Part shown: in pieces, positions 1 through 9,089 of the stretch | Position numbering within the stretch: position 1 is the stretch's first letter | Layout: every line of letters starts with the position of its first letter | Program-made: the position numbers and the translations under genes | Assembly: GCA_902778535.1 (NCBI GenBank) | Contig: CACYYG010000001.1 | Location: 62,001-126,000, forward strand | Origin: an uncultured Prevotellaceae bacterium | GTDB taxonomy: Bacteria; Bacteroidota; Bacteroidia; Bacteroidales; Bacteroidaceae | Length of the DNA: 64,000 nt | Direction: 5' to 3' | The notes under the pieces: generated by a model | Database searches by the model: none | Told to the model about the DNA's origin: nothing | The model's input: only the letters and a program-made list of their open reading frames with translations

Positions 1-646
1 CACTCTGCTGGGCAAGGAGCGACATCAGGTAGTCGTGCTTACCTATGAGCTCGTTGGAGGCCGACAGGTTGAAGATGATATCAGCACCAGCCAAGGCCAG
101 CTGATTGCTGGGCGGCAGCGGAGCCCACACATCCTCGCATATTTCGATGCCGAAGCTGACACCGTCGCAGGTGCGGAAGAGCTGCGGCTCACTCGTCACG
201 GTGACAGGGCTGCCCGCCAGGTAAATCTCCTGCTTCTGCAAGTCGGTGCTGCTGGCAAACCAGCGTTTCTCGTAGAACTCATTATAATTGGGCAGGAAGG
301 TCTTGGCCACAAGACCGAGGATAACCCCATGCTGTACCACGGCGGCACAGTTGTAGAGCTTGGAGCCAATGCGCACGGGAATGCCCACGATGGCGATAAT
401 GTCCAGCTTGCGGGTGAAGTCGAGCAGCACGAGCAGGCCCTCCTCGGCCTTGTCCAAGAGCAGCTGCTGACGGAAAAGGTCCTGACAGCTGTAGCCTGTG
501 ATTGACAGCTCAGGGAAGACAATGACCTCGGCACCTTTGCCCTCGGCCTGGGCAATGAGGCTCTCTATCTGCTGTACATTATAATCTACGTCGGCCACGC
601 GCACACCCGGTATTGCAGCAGCCACCTTGATAAGACCGTATTTCAT
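1..646 (-). CDS. nadE: Glutamine-dependent NAD(+) synthetase, N-terminal part (cut by window edge)
   Basis: Only the first 215 residues are in the window, read from the ATG at 646 leftwards; the synthetase domain lies outside. What is visible is a complete-looking nitrilase-type glutaminase domain, which releases ammonia from glutamine for amidation of nicotinic acid adenine dinucleotide in the last step of NAD synthesis in the cytoplasm. The nitrilase triad can be read directly: Glu46 in VVFPELSITGY context (VIVFPELS), Lys115 in LVAKTFLPNY and Cys170 in FGIEICEDVW. The start MKYGLIKVAAA matches how these proteins usually begin. A stand-alone carbon-nitrogen hydrolase is possible because the C-terminal half is not seen, but the motif spacing and sequence style favour NadE. 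Confidence 0.85.
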   Translation of the reverse strand, partial: MKYGLIKVAAAIPGVRVADVDYNVQQIESLIAQAEGKGAEVIVFPELSITGYSCQDLFRQQLLLDKAEEGLLVLLDFTRKLDIIAIVGIPVRIGSKLYNCAAVVQHGVILGLVAKTFLPNYNEFYEKRWFASSTDLQKQEIYLAGSPVTVTSEPQLFRTCDGVSFGIEICEDVWAPLPPSNQLALAGADIIFNLSASNELIGKHDYLMSLLAQQS

Positions 647-972
647 AGCGTATTGCTTTTTACTTCTTCAACAGTGCAAAGTTAGCCTATTTCTGCCACA
701 CTGGCAAGAAAACCACGTAGAATTTGAAAGAAATTGGAATAATATGAACAATCCTGAAATAGATTTGCCCGCTCAACCGCATTTGCCGTTCTCGAAGAAA
801 CCGACGCGTCGCCTCTGTAGGGAATTAGCTTGTCAAAACTCCGTACAATGCCATTTTTGTAACCACGTGGGTTACTAACTGTAACCACCGTGGTTACTGA
901 CAGTAACCCACGTGGTTACTGTCAGTAACCTGCGATGTTACCGAGGCGTTTGATGAATTTCAGAAGCCTACG
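647..972. other. Gene-free stretch holding a GTAACC palindromic repeat
   Basis: About 325 bases between the nadE start and the end of the Smr-domain gene. No credible gene is seen: the open frames here lack family features. The right half holds a cluster of GTAACC/GGTTAC words, listed separately. The left part is AT-rich and may hold the nadE promoter, but I cannot point to a convincing -7 element. Confidence 0.6.
859..943. repeat. GTAACC palindromic intergenic repeat, copy 1
   Basis: About 85 bases made of alternating GTAACC and GGTTAC words, for example CAGTAACCCACGTGGTTACTG, a perfect inverted repeat. It ends in GCGATGTTACCGA. A closely similar copy lies at 20060-20145 in the same strand sense. 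The self-complementary design suggests a hairpin in DNA or RNA. It lies downstream of two genes read in tandem on the minus strand, not between convergent genes, so it is not an obvious bidirectional terminator. Confidence 0.8.
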
Positions 973-2046
973 TCATTTGATGGTAACCTGAGTGGCGCCG
1001 TAGCCGTACTCCTGAAAGCTGGCATCCTGCCAGGTGTAGCTCTTGTAGCGATACTGCAGCTCGTTGAGGAGAGCTTTGCGCAGCACGCCCTCGCCCTTGC
1101 CGTGGATGAAGATGATGCGTGTGCCACGCTTCTTCTCATAGTTCTTCAATGTGCGGCGAAATACGTCGAGCTGATGGTTGAGAATGTCGCTTGGCGTCAT
1201 ACCGGTAGTGTTGTCGAGCAATGCGTCGACATGCAGGTCGACAACAAGAGGAGCGTCTCCTCCTTGCGCGGCTCTTTTCGGAGCGTGATGCGTCTTTTCC
1301 TCGACCTGCGGGGAAGGATTGGGAATGTGCCTGAGCTCCTTCGGATCAATGAAGAAGGGCTTTACCACCCTGTCGTGCTCCACGATGGTATATACCAGGG
1401 CGGGCTGTTCGAAGAAATCGCTTTCCTGGAAAGTGTGCAGCTTGAAGAACTTCACACCGTCGATGCGCAACTGCACGTCGATGGCAGGCTTTAGCAGGAA
1501 GGGCTTTTCACGCTTGTAGGCCACGAGCTGAACAGCGACGCGCTCCATCGAGCCTAAGTCTTCGCGACCGAATTCCTCGATGAAAACCTTAGTGTTGGGC
1601 TCCACCTCGTCGGTGAAGCACAGCGTCCACGCCGTGCCTTCGACCTTGAGATAGGTGAAACGCATATAGTAGTTGGAGTCGTTGACGAAGAAGGCCTCAA
1701 AACGTGTGCGTGAGAGCTCCTTGACATCGATGGGCACGAATGCGAGATAGGCCGACAGCTGCTCGCCGCCCTTGCGCTCCTCTGGCATGGGCTTGAAAGT
1801 GATGGGACGGTCGGCGGGCTCCACCTCGCGCTCCTGGGCTTTCTGCTGAGCCTTTTGCTGCTGCTTCACCTCCACGATGTGGCTGGTGTCGTAGTTTTCT
1901 TCGCCGACCACCACTACCTCGTGCGTCATCATCGGCACCTGAAAGCCGTCTTCGTCCTCCACCAGCACGATGTTCTTACCTTGGAAGCCAGCCACGCGGC
2001 CACCGCCTTTCTCACTTAAAAATCTTACTTTATCTCCAATTTTCAT
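973..2046 (-). CDS. DUF2027 protein with C-terminal Smr domain
   Basis: A 357-residue cytoplasmic protein. The first 50 residues (MKIGDKVRFLSEKGGGRV) look like a small SH3-like or KOW-like barrel. The middle is the Bacteroidota-specific DUF2027-type region. The last 90 residues form an Smr domain like that of MutS2, with DLH near the start of the domain and HGKGEGVLR as the glycine-rich loop. Smr domains are known DNA or RNA nicking modules, and MutS2-type Smr proteins act on branched DNA or stalled ribosomes. Which of these this protein does cannot be read from the sequence. The ATG at 2046 is used. The lipoprotein gene upstream is co-oriented, about 30 bases away. Confidence 0.8.
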   Translation of the reverse strand: MKIGDKVRFLSEKGGGRVAGFQGKNIVLVEDEDGFQVPMMTHEVVVVGEENYDTSHIVEVKQQQKAQQKAQEREVEPADRPITFKPMPEERKGGEQLSAYLAFVPIDVKELSRTRFEAFFVNDSNYYMRFTYLKVEGTAWTLCFTDEVEPNTKVFIEEFGREDLGSMERVAVQLVAYKREKPFLLKPAIDVQLRIDGVKFFKLHTFQESDFFEQPALVYTIVEHDRVVKPFFIDPKELRHIPNPSPQVEEKTHHAPKRAAQGGDAPLVVDLHVDALLDNTTGMTPSDILNHQLDVFRRTLKNYEKKRGTRIIFIHGKGEGVLRKALLNELQYRYKSYTWQDASFQEYGYGATQVTIK

Positions 2047-2077
2047 ACTTTAACCAATAACCGTTAAACACTAACCG

Positions 2078-3430
2078 TTAGTCGTAACAGCCCTTGCCGT
2101 GAGCCGTTGAGAGCGAATCGAGGTGGAAGTCGTAAATAAGGTTTTCCTCGTCAAACAGGCGGAAATGCTGCTTGCCCTGAATGCTGTCCTTCGGTGTCTC
2201 CCACATCATGTTCTTGCAATTGACGGTATCCTCCAAAGCAGGTGTACGCAACAGCGTATTGTCGAAACTGTAGGCGAAGGCCGTGATGGTGTCGCCCTCC
2301 AGAGTCTGCCCCATCACCACGTCGTCGTCATAGCCCGTCACGATGCTATTAGTCATCGTCATAGCGTGCAGCGGATAGGTGTTGTCGCCGTAGAAGTTGG
2401 CGAAGCGCAGAGCCGCACCGCGACCTCCTACAAAAGGATAGAACTGAGCCACGGTGCAGTGGTCCATAATGGCGGCGCCACCATAGAACGCCACGCAGTC
2501 GCCCTGAGTATTGGTGAACTGACAGCGCAGCAGTCCCACCCACGAGTTGAAGGCCAGGAGTCCGGGGCCGGCACAGTTGTGCACCACAGAGCGCTCCATA
2601 TAGAGACGCTGGTGGTCGGAGGGGAAGGCAGTGGAGTCGCAGACAATGCCGCTCTCAGCATTGCGTATCTTAGTAGCTACCAGTTCATTTTGAAATGACG
2701 ACGGATAAAAACGCAAACCGCGCCACTGGCCGCTTACACGGTCGTAGGGCAAGTAGTCGAACATGTGGTCGAGGCGGTCGCCACGCATCACAACGCTGTC
2801 GGTAAGCAAAGTACCGTAGATGTCGGCTCCGGCCTTGTCGTGGAAAAACAAGGTGGTGTTGCGCACAGTCAGCGTGACGGCACTGTCGACACGCAGGCCC
2901 TGACGGATGACGATGGGCAGGCTGCTCTCGATGACGGAATCGCGACTGACGACGATGCTGTCATACAACAGGGCGTCCCAGGCGTATGCCCGAAGCACGA
3001 CACGCTGCTGAACGCCGCTCTCTAAGAAGAACTGCAGTTCGTCCTCCACCATCTGCGGTGTGAGCTGCTGGTTGCGGGGTGCGGTAAACTCGACGAAGAC
3101 ACGCAGGCTGTCGCCGCTGCGTACCTCCAGGTCGGTGACCACAGCACCGAGGTCGTTGTCGAGATAGGAGCCGTCGACATTGACACGGAATCCCGTCTGA
3201 TTGCCCTGACGCAGGCGTACGCTCGACAGGCGGAGACCGCGGCTGCCTCGGTTGTAAACCCAAAAATCGTAAGTACGTGAGCCCACGGTGCTGAACACGG
3301 TGTCCATCTTCACCGAGTCGGTGGAGAAAGACAGTGTGACAGTGGGCGAGGCGGTGAACTTTTCATCGTCGGAACAGGACACGATGCAAGCAGTCAGCAA
3401 CGCCAAGAATAGTAAGAATCTTGTCTTCAC
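2078..3430 (-). CDS. Lipoprotein with probable right-handed beta-helix
   Basis: A secreted lipoprotein of about 450 residues. I chose the GTG at 3430 because it gives a compact signal peptide (MKTRFLLFLALLTACIVSC, lipobox ending at the Cys). An upstream TTG at 3451 would add seven residues before the signal. After the signal comes a Bacteroidota-style beta-sandwich region (FSTDSVKMDTVFSTVGSRT), and the second half has short Asn/Gly-rich segments of the kind found in parallel beta-helix proteins. It probably sits in the outer membrane or faces the periplasm. No catalytic motif is recognised and the function is unknown. It may share a transcript with the Smr-domain gene downstream. Confidence 0.65.
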   Translation of the reverse strand: MKTRFLLFLALLTACIVSCSDDEKFTASPTVTLSFSTDSVKMDTVFSTVGSRTYDFWVYNRGSRGLRLSSVRLRQGNQTGFRVNVDGSYLDNDLGAVVTDLEVRSGDSLRVFVEFTAPRNQQLTPQMVEDELQFFLESGVQQRVVLRAYAWDALLYDSIVVSRDSVIESSLPIVIRQGLRVDSAVTLTVRNTTLFFHDKAGADIYGTLLTDSVVMRGDRLDHMFDYLPYDRVSGQWRGLRFYPSSFQNELVATKIRNAESGIVCDSTAFPSDHQRLYMERSVVHNCAGPGLLAFNSWVGLLRCQFTNTQGDCVAFYGGAAIMDHCTVAQFYPFVGGRGAALRFANFYGDNTYPLHAMTMTNSIVTGYDDDVVMGQTLEGDTITAFAYSFDNTLLRTPALEDTVNCKNMMWETPKDSIQGKQHFRLFDEENLIYDFHLDSLSTAHGKGCYD

Positions 3431-3485
3431 ATTGTAAAAAACGTAAAACAAGCCGATTTATTATGTTTGCAAAAGGTTTTTCTGC

Positions 3486-4619
3486 TTAGTCCATGCGGCT
3501 GCGATAGTCCTCATAGCCGTACTCACGCAGCACCTCGCGTGTGCCGTCGGCATGCAGCATGACGATGGCGGGATGCGTGATGCCGTTGAAGGTGTTGGTT
3601 TTCACGGTGGTGTAGTGAATCATATCCTCGAAGATGACTTCCTCGCCCACTTGCAGCTCGTGGTCGAAGCGCCAAGACGACATGAAGTCGCCACTCAGGC
3701 AGCTGTTGCCGCCCAATCTATAGAGGTGAGGGCTGAGAGGTGAGGGCTGAGAGAGATGCTCAGCATTGCGTACCTCGGGAAAGTAGGGCATCTCTAAGCA
3801 GTCGGGCATGTGGCAGGTAAAGCTGACATCGAGGATGGCGGTGCGGATGCCCTTGTCTTCAACAATATCGACGACGTGGCTCACCAGCGGTCCTGTCTGC
3901 CAGGCGAAGGCGCTGCCGGGCTCGAGGATGATGCGCAGCCAGGGATAACGCTCATGCAGTCCCTTCATCAGGGCGATGAGCAGATCAACATCGTAGTCCT
4001 TGCGCGTCATCAGATGCCCGCCGCCCAGGTTCAGCCATTTCAGCTGCGGAAACCAGCGGCTGAACTTCTCCTCGATATGCACAAGAGTGCGCTGCAACAC
4101 GTCGGCTCCGCTTTCGCAGTGGCAATGGCAGTGAAAGCCCTCAATATCGGCAGGCAATGTGGCCGGCAGCTTCTCAGCCGACACGCCGAAGCGGGTGCCT
4201 GGGGCGCAGGGATTATAAAGCATTGTCTCCACCTCGCTGTATTCAGGATTAACCCGCAGGCCGAGACTCAGCTCCGGATTGACAGCGGCCACACGATGGT
4301 GGTAGCGCTCATATTGCGTGAGCGAGTTAAACGTGAGGTGGCTGCTACAGCGGGCTATCGTGTCAATCTCGTCGTCGGTATAGGCAGGCGAATAGGTGTG
4401 GGCTGGAGCGCCGAACTCCTCGCGAGCCAGCCGGGCCTCGCTCAGCGAGCTGGCCGTGGTGCTGCTGATATATTCACGAAAGATGGGGAATGTTTTCCAT
4501 AAGGCAAAGGCCTTGAAGGCGAGAATGATTTCCACGTCAGCACGCTTGGCCACGCTGGCAATGAGGCTCAGATTGCGGCGGAGCTTCTGCTCCTCAATCA
4601 AATAAAAGGGTGTACTCAA
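3486..4619 (-). CDS. nspC: Carboxynorspermidine decarboxylase
   Basis: A 377-residue PLP enzyme of the alanine-racemase-fold decarboxylase family that makes norspermidine or spermidine from the carboxy form in the alternative polyamine pathway of many gut Bacteroidota. The PLP lysine is Lys36 in ILAFKAFALW. The HCHCHCESGAD and LNLGGGHLM segments are typical of NspC. The start codon appears to be TTG at 4619 (TTGAGTACACCC); no in-frame ATG precedes the PLP lysine closely enough. Residues around 290 carry an in-frame CT-rich heptamer insertion (bases 3724-3751) just before the conserved YRLGGNSCLSGD segment. It is divergent from tamB, with a -7 element TAATTTTG at 4646-4653. Confidence 0.92.
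   Translation of the reverse strand: MSTPFYLIEEQKLRRNLSLIASVAKRADVEIILAFKAFALWKTFPIFREYISSTTASSLSEARLAREEFGAPAHTYSPAYTDDEIDTIARCSSHLTFNSLTQYERYHHRVAAVNPELSLGLRVNPEYSEVETMLYNPCAPGTRFGVSAEKLPATLPADIEGFHCHCHCESGADVLQRTLVHIEEKFSRWFPQLKWLNLGGGHLMTRKDYDVDLLIALMKGLHERYPWLRIILEPGSAFAWQTGPLVSHVVDIVEDKGIRTAILDVSFTCHMPDCLEMPYFPEVRNAEHLSQPSPLSPHLYRLGGNSCLSGDFMSSWRFDHELQVGEEVIFEDMIHYTTVKTNTFNGITHPAIVMLHADGTREVLREYGYEDYRSRMD
3724..3751 (-). repeat. In-frame CTCACCN-type heptamer repeat inside nspC
   Basis: On the coding strand four heptamers follow each other: CTCAGCC, CTCACCT, CTCAGCC, CTCACCT. They are read in frame as part of LSQPSPLSPHLY in a loop of NspC. The same repeat type occurs in tamB, relA, the TrmH-type gene and GH115, always with the CT-rich strand as coding strand (tamB has both orientations). 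Confidence 0.85.
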
Positions 4620-4645
4620 TGGCGTAAACTAATGGTTATAGGCTG

Positions 4646-4653
4646 CAAAATTA
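4646..4653 (-). promoter_or_regulatory. -7 element of the nspC promoter
   Basis: On the minus strand TAATTTTG followed by CAG matches the Bacteroidota TAnnTTTG -7 box, about 27 bases before the nspC start. I see no good TTTG -33 box at the usual distance, so the promoter may be weak or activated. It lies back to back with the tamB promoter. Confidence 0.55.
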
Positions 4654-4694
4654 CTACTTTTTCCGGGAATGAGCATATCAGAGAAGGAAAATGT

Positions 4695-4725
4695 TTTGTT
4701 TTTACTGGGAAAAAGCGTATCTTTG
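4695..4725 (+). promoter_or_regulatory. Promoter of the tamB-like operon
   Basis: TTTG at 4695-4698, a 19-base spacer and TATCTTTG at 4718-4725 form a near-perfect Bacteroidota promoter. Transcription would begin about 5-7 bases downstream, only a few bases before the ATG at 4734, so the message would be nearly leaderless. This also argues against the longer reading frame that starts at 4632. Confidence 0.75.
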
Positions 4726-4733
4726 CACGCGAA

Positions 4734-7700
4734 ATGAAGAAACTCAAGCACATCGTCAGCTGGACGATATGGGGTCTGCTGGGCCTCTATGTCTCGCTGG
4801 TCATTGTCATACAACTGCCGTTCATGCAGCGGTGGCTGGGGCAGATGGTGGCCGGTGCCATCGGCAGCAAGCTGGGCACAGAAGTCAGCGTGGGCCGCGT
4901 CGACTTGGGCTTCTTCAACCGGCTGATCATCGACGACGTTGTCATCAAGGACAAGCAACACGAAGACCTGCTCAGTACGCGCCGCATGTCGGTGAAGGTG
5001 GAAGTGCTGCCACTGCTCAGCGGGCGTGTCAGCATCTCGTCGGCACAGCTCTTCGGTGCCAGTGCCGTGCTCTATCGCGACAGCGCCGGCGCCACATCCA
5101 ACTGGCAGTTTATTGTAGATGCCCTGACGAAGAAAGAGAAGGACGAGCCGTCGTCGCTCGATGTGCACATCGGCTCACTCATTGTAAGACGCCTGTCGCT
5201 GCGCTACGACCAGCGTGACGCGCCTGAAACGCCCGGACGCCTGAATCTGCGCCACCTGATGGTAAACGATGTGAGCGCCCACCTGCTGCTGCGCACACTG
5301 CAGGACGACACGCTGAACTTCAGCGTGAAGCGCATTGCCCTGCACGAGCAGTCGGGCCTCAGCCTGGAGCGTCTGTCACTGGATATGGAGGCCAACCGTC
5401 GGCAGGCGTTGCTCACCGACTTTGCCATAGAGATGCCCAACACGGCTCTTAGCATTGACACCATAGAGGCAACTTATGTTCTTGACAGTCTGGCAAACAC
5501 CATTAGCTACAGAGTGCCGGCGGCAAAGGGTCTCATTGCCCTTACCGACCTGGTCAGCGTGCTGCCTGAAGACGTGCCGTCGGGCTATGACGTGACCTTC
5601 GACGTAGAGGCGCTGAGCGGCTCGGCAAGCAACATTCGCTGCCCTCGGCTGAGCATTGCCACCACCGACGGTGCCTTGCAGCTGCGAGCCTCAGGACATG
5701 CCGACAGCCGTGACGAATCATTCCAGACACATGTGGAGCGCTTTAGCGTGAGCAGCGGCCTGCTGGCCGAGATGCGTGAGGCACTGCCACAGCTACCGCC
5801 CATTGTCGGTCGTCTCGGCAATATCGACATCACTGTCGATGCCGGCACCGACGAATTCGGCGACATTCGCTCACAAGGCCGCACCGTTACTTCGCTGGGC
5901 GCCCTGTCGTGGCGAGGCACAATGACCACTGACGCAAGGCAATGGTCGGCCCACGTTGAAACCGACAGCCTCGATGTGGGAAGTCTTGTCGCCAACAGCG
6001 AGTTGGGCCTGCTGGCAGCAAGCCTCGACCTGAGCGGACACAATCAGCGGGTGAACATTGTAGGCAACGTGCCACGCATCGACCTGCACGGATACCGTTA
6101 CCACAACATCAGCGTCGACGGCGTTTACAGTCCTGACGCCACTGGAGGCCATCTGCTGGTAGACGACCCACACCTGAAAGCCGACGTAGAGGGCAGTTGG
6201 GGACAGCGGTTGCAGCTCACCGGCGTCATCAACAGGCTGGCACCACAGGCGCTGCACCTGTCCGACCGCTGGGGCACAGCCACTTTTGCAGCAGTCGTCG
6301 ATGCCGACATCAGCGGTGTTCCTTTCAAATCGTCTTCATCGCTCCAAGGCACCATTGACCTCGACGATTTCATTATGACCCAGAGCGACACCACCCATTA
6401 TCACCTCGACAATTTGCACGTGCGAATGGGCGAGGAAGACAACCGTCCTTATCTGCGGCTGACGAGCGACTTCGGTGAAGTACAGTTTGCCGGCCACAGC
6501 AACGGCACTTTTGCGCTGCCGCCCTTCGGACAGATAGGCCGCAGGACGGAAAGCCCCGACAACGATTTCGAACTCTCGGCACGTCTCTCCGACAGCCGCT
6601 GGATGCAGCAGCTGTTAGGCATCAGCCTTGACCTGCAAGGACCACTCATGCTGGAGGCTCAGGTGAATGACAGCGAGCAACAGATGACGGTCGATGCCGA
6701 CATTCCCTCATTCCGCTACGGCAACACCGACTACCGCAACGCCGCCGTCAGACTGACACGGCAGGGCGACAGCACCAGTTGCGACATTCGAGTGACGCGA
6801 CTCACAGCCAAGGGTGCCCCACTCTATCTGTCGATGGCCACCCAAGCCAAGGAGAACGAGGCCACATCGGCCTTGTCGCTTTCAAACAACAACGGCGACG
6901 GCGGTACAGTAAACATGGTGACAAACCTTTACCGCAACGATGAGGGAACGGAAGAAGTGCATGTGAGGGTGATGCCCTCGCGTCTGGTGCTGAAGGACAA
7001 CCTGTGGGACTTGGAGCCCTGCGACATCGTCTACAGCGACAAACGCCTGATGATTGACCACTTCACCCTGCACCACGACGACGAGCACCTCATCATCGAC
7101 GGTATTGCCTCGACCCATGCCACCGACTCGCTGATGCTTGACATGCAAGGCGTCGACGTGGCTTACGTGCTGGAGGCCGTAGGATTCCGCAGCGTACGCT
7201 TCGGCGGTCGGGTCACCGGACAGGCATACCTTTGCCGGGCGTTCAGCAAGCCCGAAGCATGGGCCGACATCAGCGTCGGCGATTTTCTCTTCCAAGACGC
7301 TCGCATGGGCCTGCTCGAGGCCTTCGCCATTTGGAACGGCGACGAAGGGCAGATAGACTTCGAGGCTGTCATCGACAACGGTGCCGAGGCTCAGACCTTC
7401 GTCGACGGCTATGTCTCGCCACGCCACAAGGCACTCGACATCGGCATACAAGCACGAGGCACCAGCATAGGCTTTGTACACTCGTTTACACACAGCTTCA
7501 TAGGCAGCATCGAGGGAAAGGCTTTCGGCGACGTGCACATAGCTGGCCCGCTGAAAGAAATAGACATCACCGGCGACGTAGCCGTCAATGGCAAGGCTGC
7601 CATCCGACCGCTGGGCACCACCTACACCTTCTCTGGCGACACCGTGCACCTCACGCCCGGCTCGATAGGATTCCGGCAGTTCACTGTCAGCGACCGCGAC

Positions 7701-9089
7701 GGACACATAGGCATACTTAACGGCAACGTCACCCACACCCATCTGAAAAACATACATTTCGACCTGCGTGCCGACGCCGAGCAGTTGCTGGCCTACGACT
7801 TCCCGCAAATGGATGCCGGCGGCGTCATTGGCGGCACGGTGTGGGCCAACGGACAGGCAGTAATGCGAGGACGCCCTGGGGAAGTGGTCATCGACTGCGA
7901 CGTCACCCCTGCCCAAGGCTCATTCTTCATCTACAATGCCTCCAGTCCCGATGCCATCAGCCACCAGCAGTTTATTACATGGAAGAAAGGAAGTAGTGAG
8001 AGCGAAGAGGTGAGAGGTGAGAGATTACCCTCAAGCTCAGACATTTCTCTCACCCATCACCCCTCACCTTCCACCTCCAACACCTCCGACCTCCACCTCA
8101 ACCTTCGCATCAACGCAACGTCTGATGCCACCCTGCGCCTGCTGATGGACCAGAATTCTGGCGACTACATCACCCTCAACGGTTCAGGCACCCTGCGGGC
8201 GTCCCACTACAATAAAGGAGCTTTCCAAATGTTCGGCACCTATAACATTGAGCGTGGGTCCTACTCCATGACCATCCAGAATCTGCTGAAGAAAAACTTC
8301 CAGTTCCAACCTGGCAGTACCATGGTGTTCAACGGCGACCCCTACAACGCGGCGCTCAACTGGAAAACCATACACACCGTCAACGGCGTGTCGCTCTCCG
8401 ACCTCGGCCTCGGCAACTCCTTCACCACCAACACCATCCGTGTAAACTGCCTGATGAACATTGTGGGAACAGCAGGCGAGCCACGAGTGGAGTTCGACAT
8501 CGAGATGCCCACCGTCAACAGCGAGGAACAGCAAATGATACGCTCCATCATGGCCAGCGAACAGGAAATCAACCAGCAAGTGGTCTACCTGCTGGGCATA
8601 GGACGCTTCTACACCCAAGGCGTCAACAACGCCAACACACAGGGCTACGGACAGACCGAGCTGGCCATGCAGAGCCTCCTCTCGGGCACCGTCTCGTCGC
8701 AAATCAACCAGGTGCTGTCGCAGGTCATCAAGAACGACGACTGGAATTTCGGAGCCAACATCTCAACCGGAAACGAAGGGTGGCACAACGCCGAGTATGA
8801 AGGCCTTGTGAGCGGACGCATGCTCAACAACCGACTGCTTCTGAACGGACAGTTTGGCTATCGCGACAATGCCACACAGACCACGCCGTCGTTCATTGGC
8901 GACTTCGACATACAGTATCTGCTCACACCCCGCGGCAGCCTCGCACTCAAGGCCTACAACCAGACCAACGACCGCTATTTCACCCACTCGTCGCTCAACA
9001 CACAAGGCATCGGCCTCATCATGAAGAAAGACTTCAGCGGGTTGCGCGACCTCTTTACCTTCCGCAAAAAAAACAAACAGAAAAAATGA
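4734..9089 (+). CDS. TamB-like translocation and assembly module protein (DUF490)
   Basis: A very large envelope protein, 1451 residues from the ATG at 4734. An N-terminal membrane anchor (HIVSWTIWGLLGLYVSLVIV) is followed by a long run of AsmA/TamB-like beta repeats, and the last 300 residues carry the DUF490/TamB C-terminal domain (QFQPGSTMVFNGDPYNAALN; RLLLNGQFGYRDN). TamB-like proteins span the periplasm as a beta-taco groove and are linked to phospholipid transport to the outer membrane or to outer-membrane protein assembly; the partner here cannot be seen. No Omp85/TamA-like gene lies beside it. An in-frame GA/CT-rich inverted insertion (8007-8090, about residues 1092-1119) interrupts the repeats. 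The stop overlaps the next start (ATGA). Confidence 0.88.
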   Translation: MKKLKHIVSWTIWGLLGLYVSLVIVIQLPFMQRWLGQMVAGAIGSKLGTEVSVGRVDLGFFNRLIIDDVVIKDKQHEDLLSTRRMSVKVEVLPLLSGRVSISSAQLFGASAVLYRDSAGATSNWQFIVDALTKKEKDEPSSLDVHIGSLIVRRLSLRYDQRDAPETPGRLNLRHLMVNDVSAHLLLRTLQDDTLNFSVKRIALHEQSGLSLERLSLDMEANRRQALLTDFAIEMPNTALSIDTIEATYVLDSLANTISYRVPAAKGLIALTDLVSVLPEDVPSGYDVTFDVEALSGSASNIRCPRLSIATTDGALQLRASGHADSRDESFQTHVERFSVSSGLLAEMREALPQLPPIVGRLGNIDITVDAGTDEFGDIRSQGRTVTSLGALSWRGTMTTDARQWSAHVETDSLDVGSLVANSELGLLAASLDLSGHNQRVNIVGNVPRIDLHGYRYHNISVDGVYSPDATGGHLLVDDPHLKADVEGSWGQRLQLTGVINRLAPQALHLSDRWGTATFAAVVDADISGVPFKSSSSLQGTIDLDDFIMTQSDTTHYHLDNLHVRMGEEDNRPYLRLTSDFGEVQFAGHSNGTFALPPFGQIGRRTESPDNDFELSARLSDSRWMQQLLGISLDLQGPLMLEAQVNDSEQQMTVDADIPSFRYGNTDYRNAAVRLTRQGDSTSCDIRVTRLTAKGAPLYLSMATQAKENEATSALSLSNNNGDGGTVNMVTNLYRNDEGTEEVHVRVMPSRLVLKDNLWDLEPCDIVYSDKRLMIDHFTLHHDDEHLIIDGIASTHATDSLMLDMQGVDVAYVLEAVGFRSVRFGGRVTGQAYLCRAFSKPEAWADISVGDFLFQDARMGLLEAFAIWNGDEGQIDFEAVIDNGAEAQTFVDGYVSPRHKALDIGIQARGTSIGFVHSFTHSFIGSIEGKAFGDVHIAGPLKEIDITGDVAVNGKAAIRPLGTTYTFSGDTVHLTPGSIGFRQFTVSDRDGHIGILNGNVTHTHLKNIHFDLRADAEQLLAYDFPQMDAGGVIGGTVWANGQAVMRGRPGEVVIDCDVTPAQGSFFIYNASSPDAISHQQFITWKKGSSESEEVRGERLPSSSDISLTHHPSPSTSNTSDLHLNLRINATSDATLRLLMDQNSGDYITLNGSGTLRASHYNKGAFQMFGTYNIERGSYSMTIQNLLKKNFQFQPGSTMVFNGDPYNAALNWKTIHTVNGVSLSDLGLGNSFTTNTIRVNCLMNIVGTAGEPRVEFDIEMPTVNSEEQQMIRSIMASEQEINQQVVYLLGIGRFYTQGVNNANTQGYGQTELAMQSLLSGTVSSQINQVLSQVIKNDDWNFGANISTGNEGWHNAEYEGLVSGRMLNNRLLLNGQFGYRDNATQTTPSFIGDFDIQYLLTPRGSLALKAYNQTNDRYFTHSSLNTQGIGLIMKKDFSGLRDLFTFRKKNKQKK
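8007..8090 (+). repeat. In-frame GA/CT heptamer inverted repeat inside tamB
   Basis: On the coding strand the GA-rich side reads GAGGTGA, GAGGTGA, GAGATTA (8007-8027). After a short loop the CT-rich side follows from about 8047, with degenerate seven-base periodicity (CTCTCAC, CCATCAC, CCCTCAC). The two sides are roughly complementary and could form a hairpin. The translation (EEVRGERLP then LTHHPSPST) is unlike the surrounding beta-repeat sequence. Confidence 0.75.

Noticed and set aside
627-888. Small open frames in the nadE upstream region
   Set aside because: They overlap a palindromic repeat, have no promoter or motif, and lie on both strands equally.
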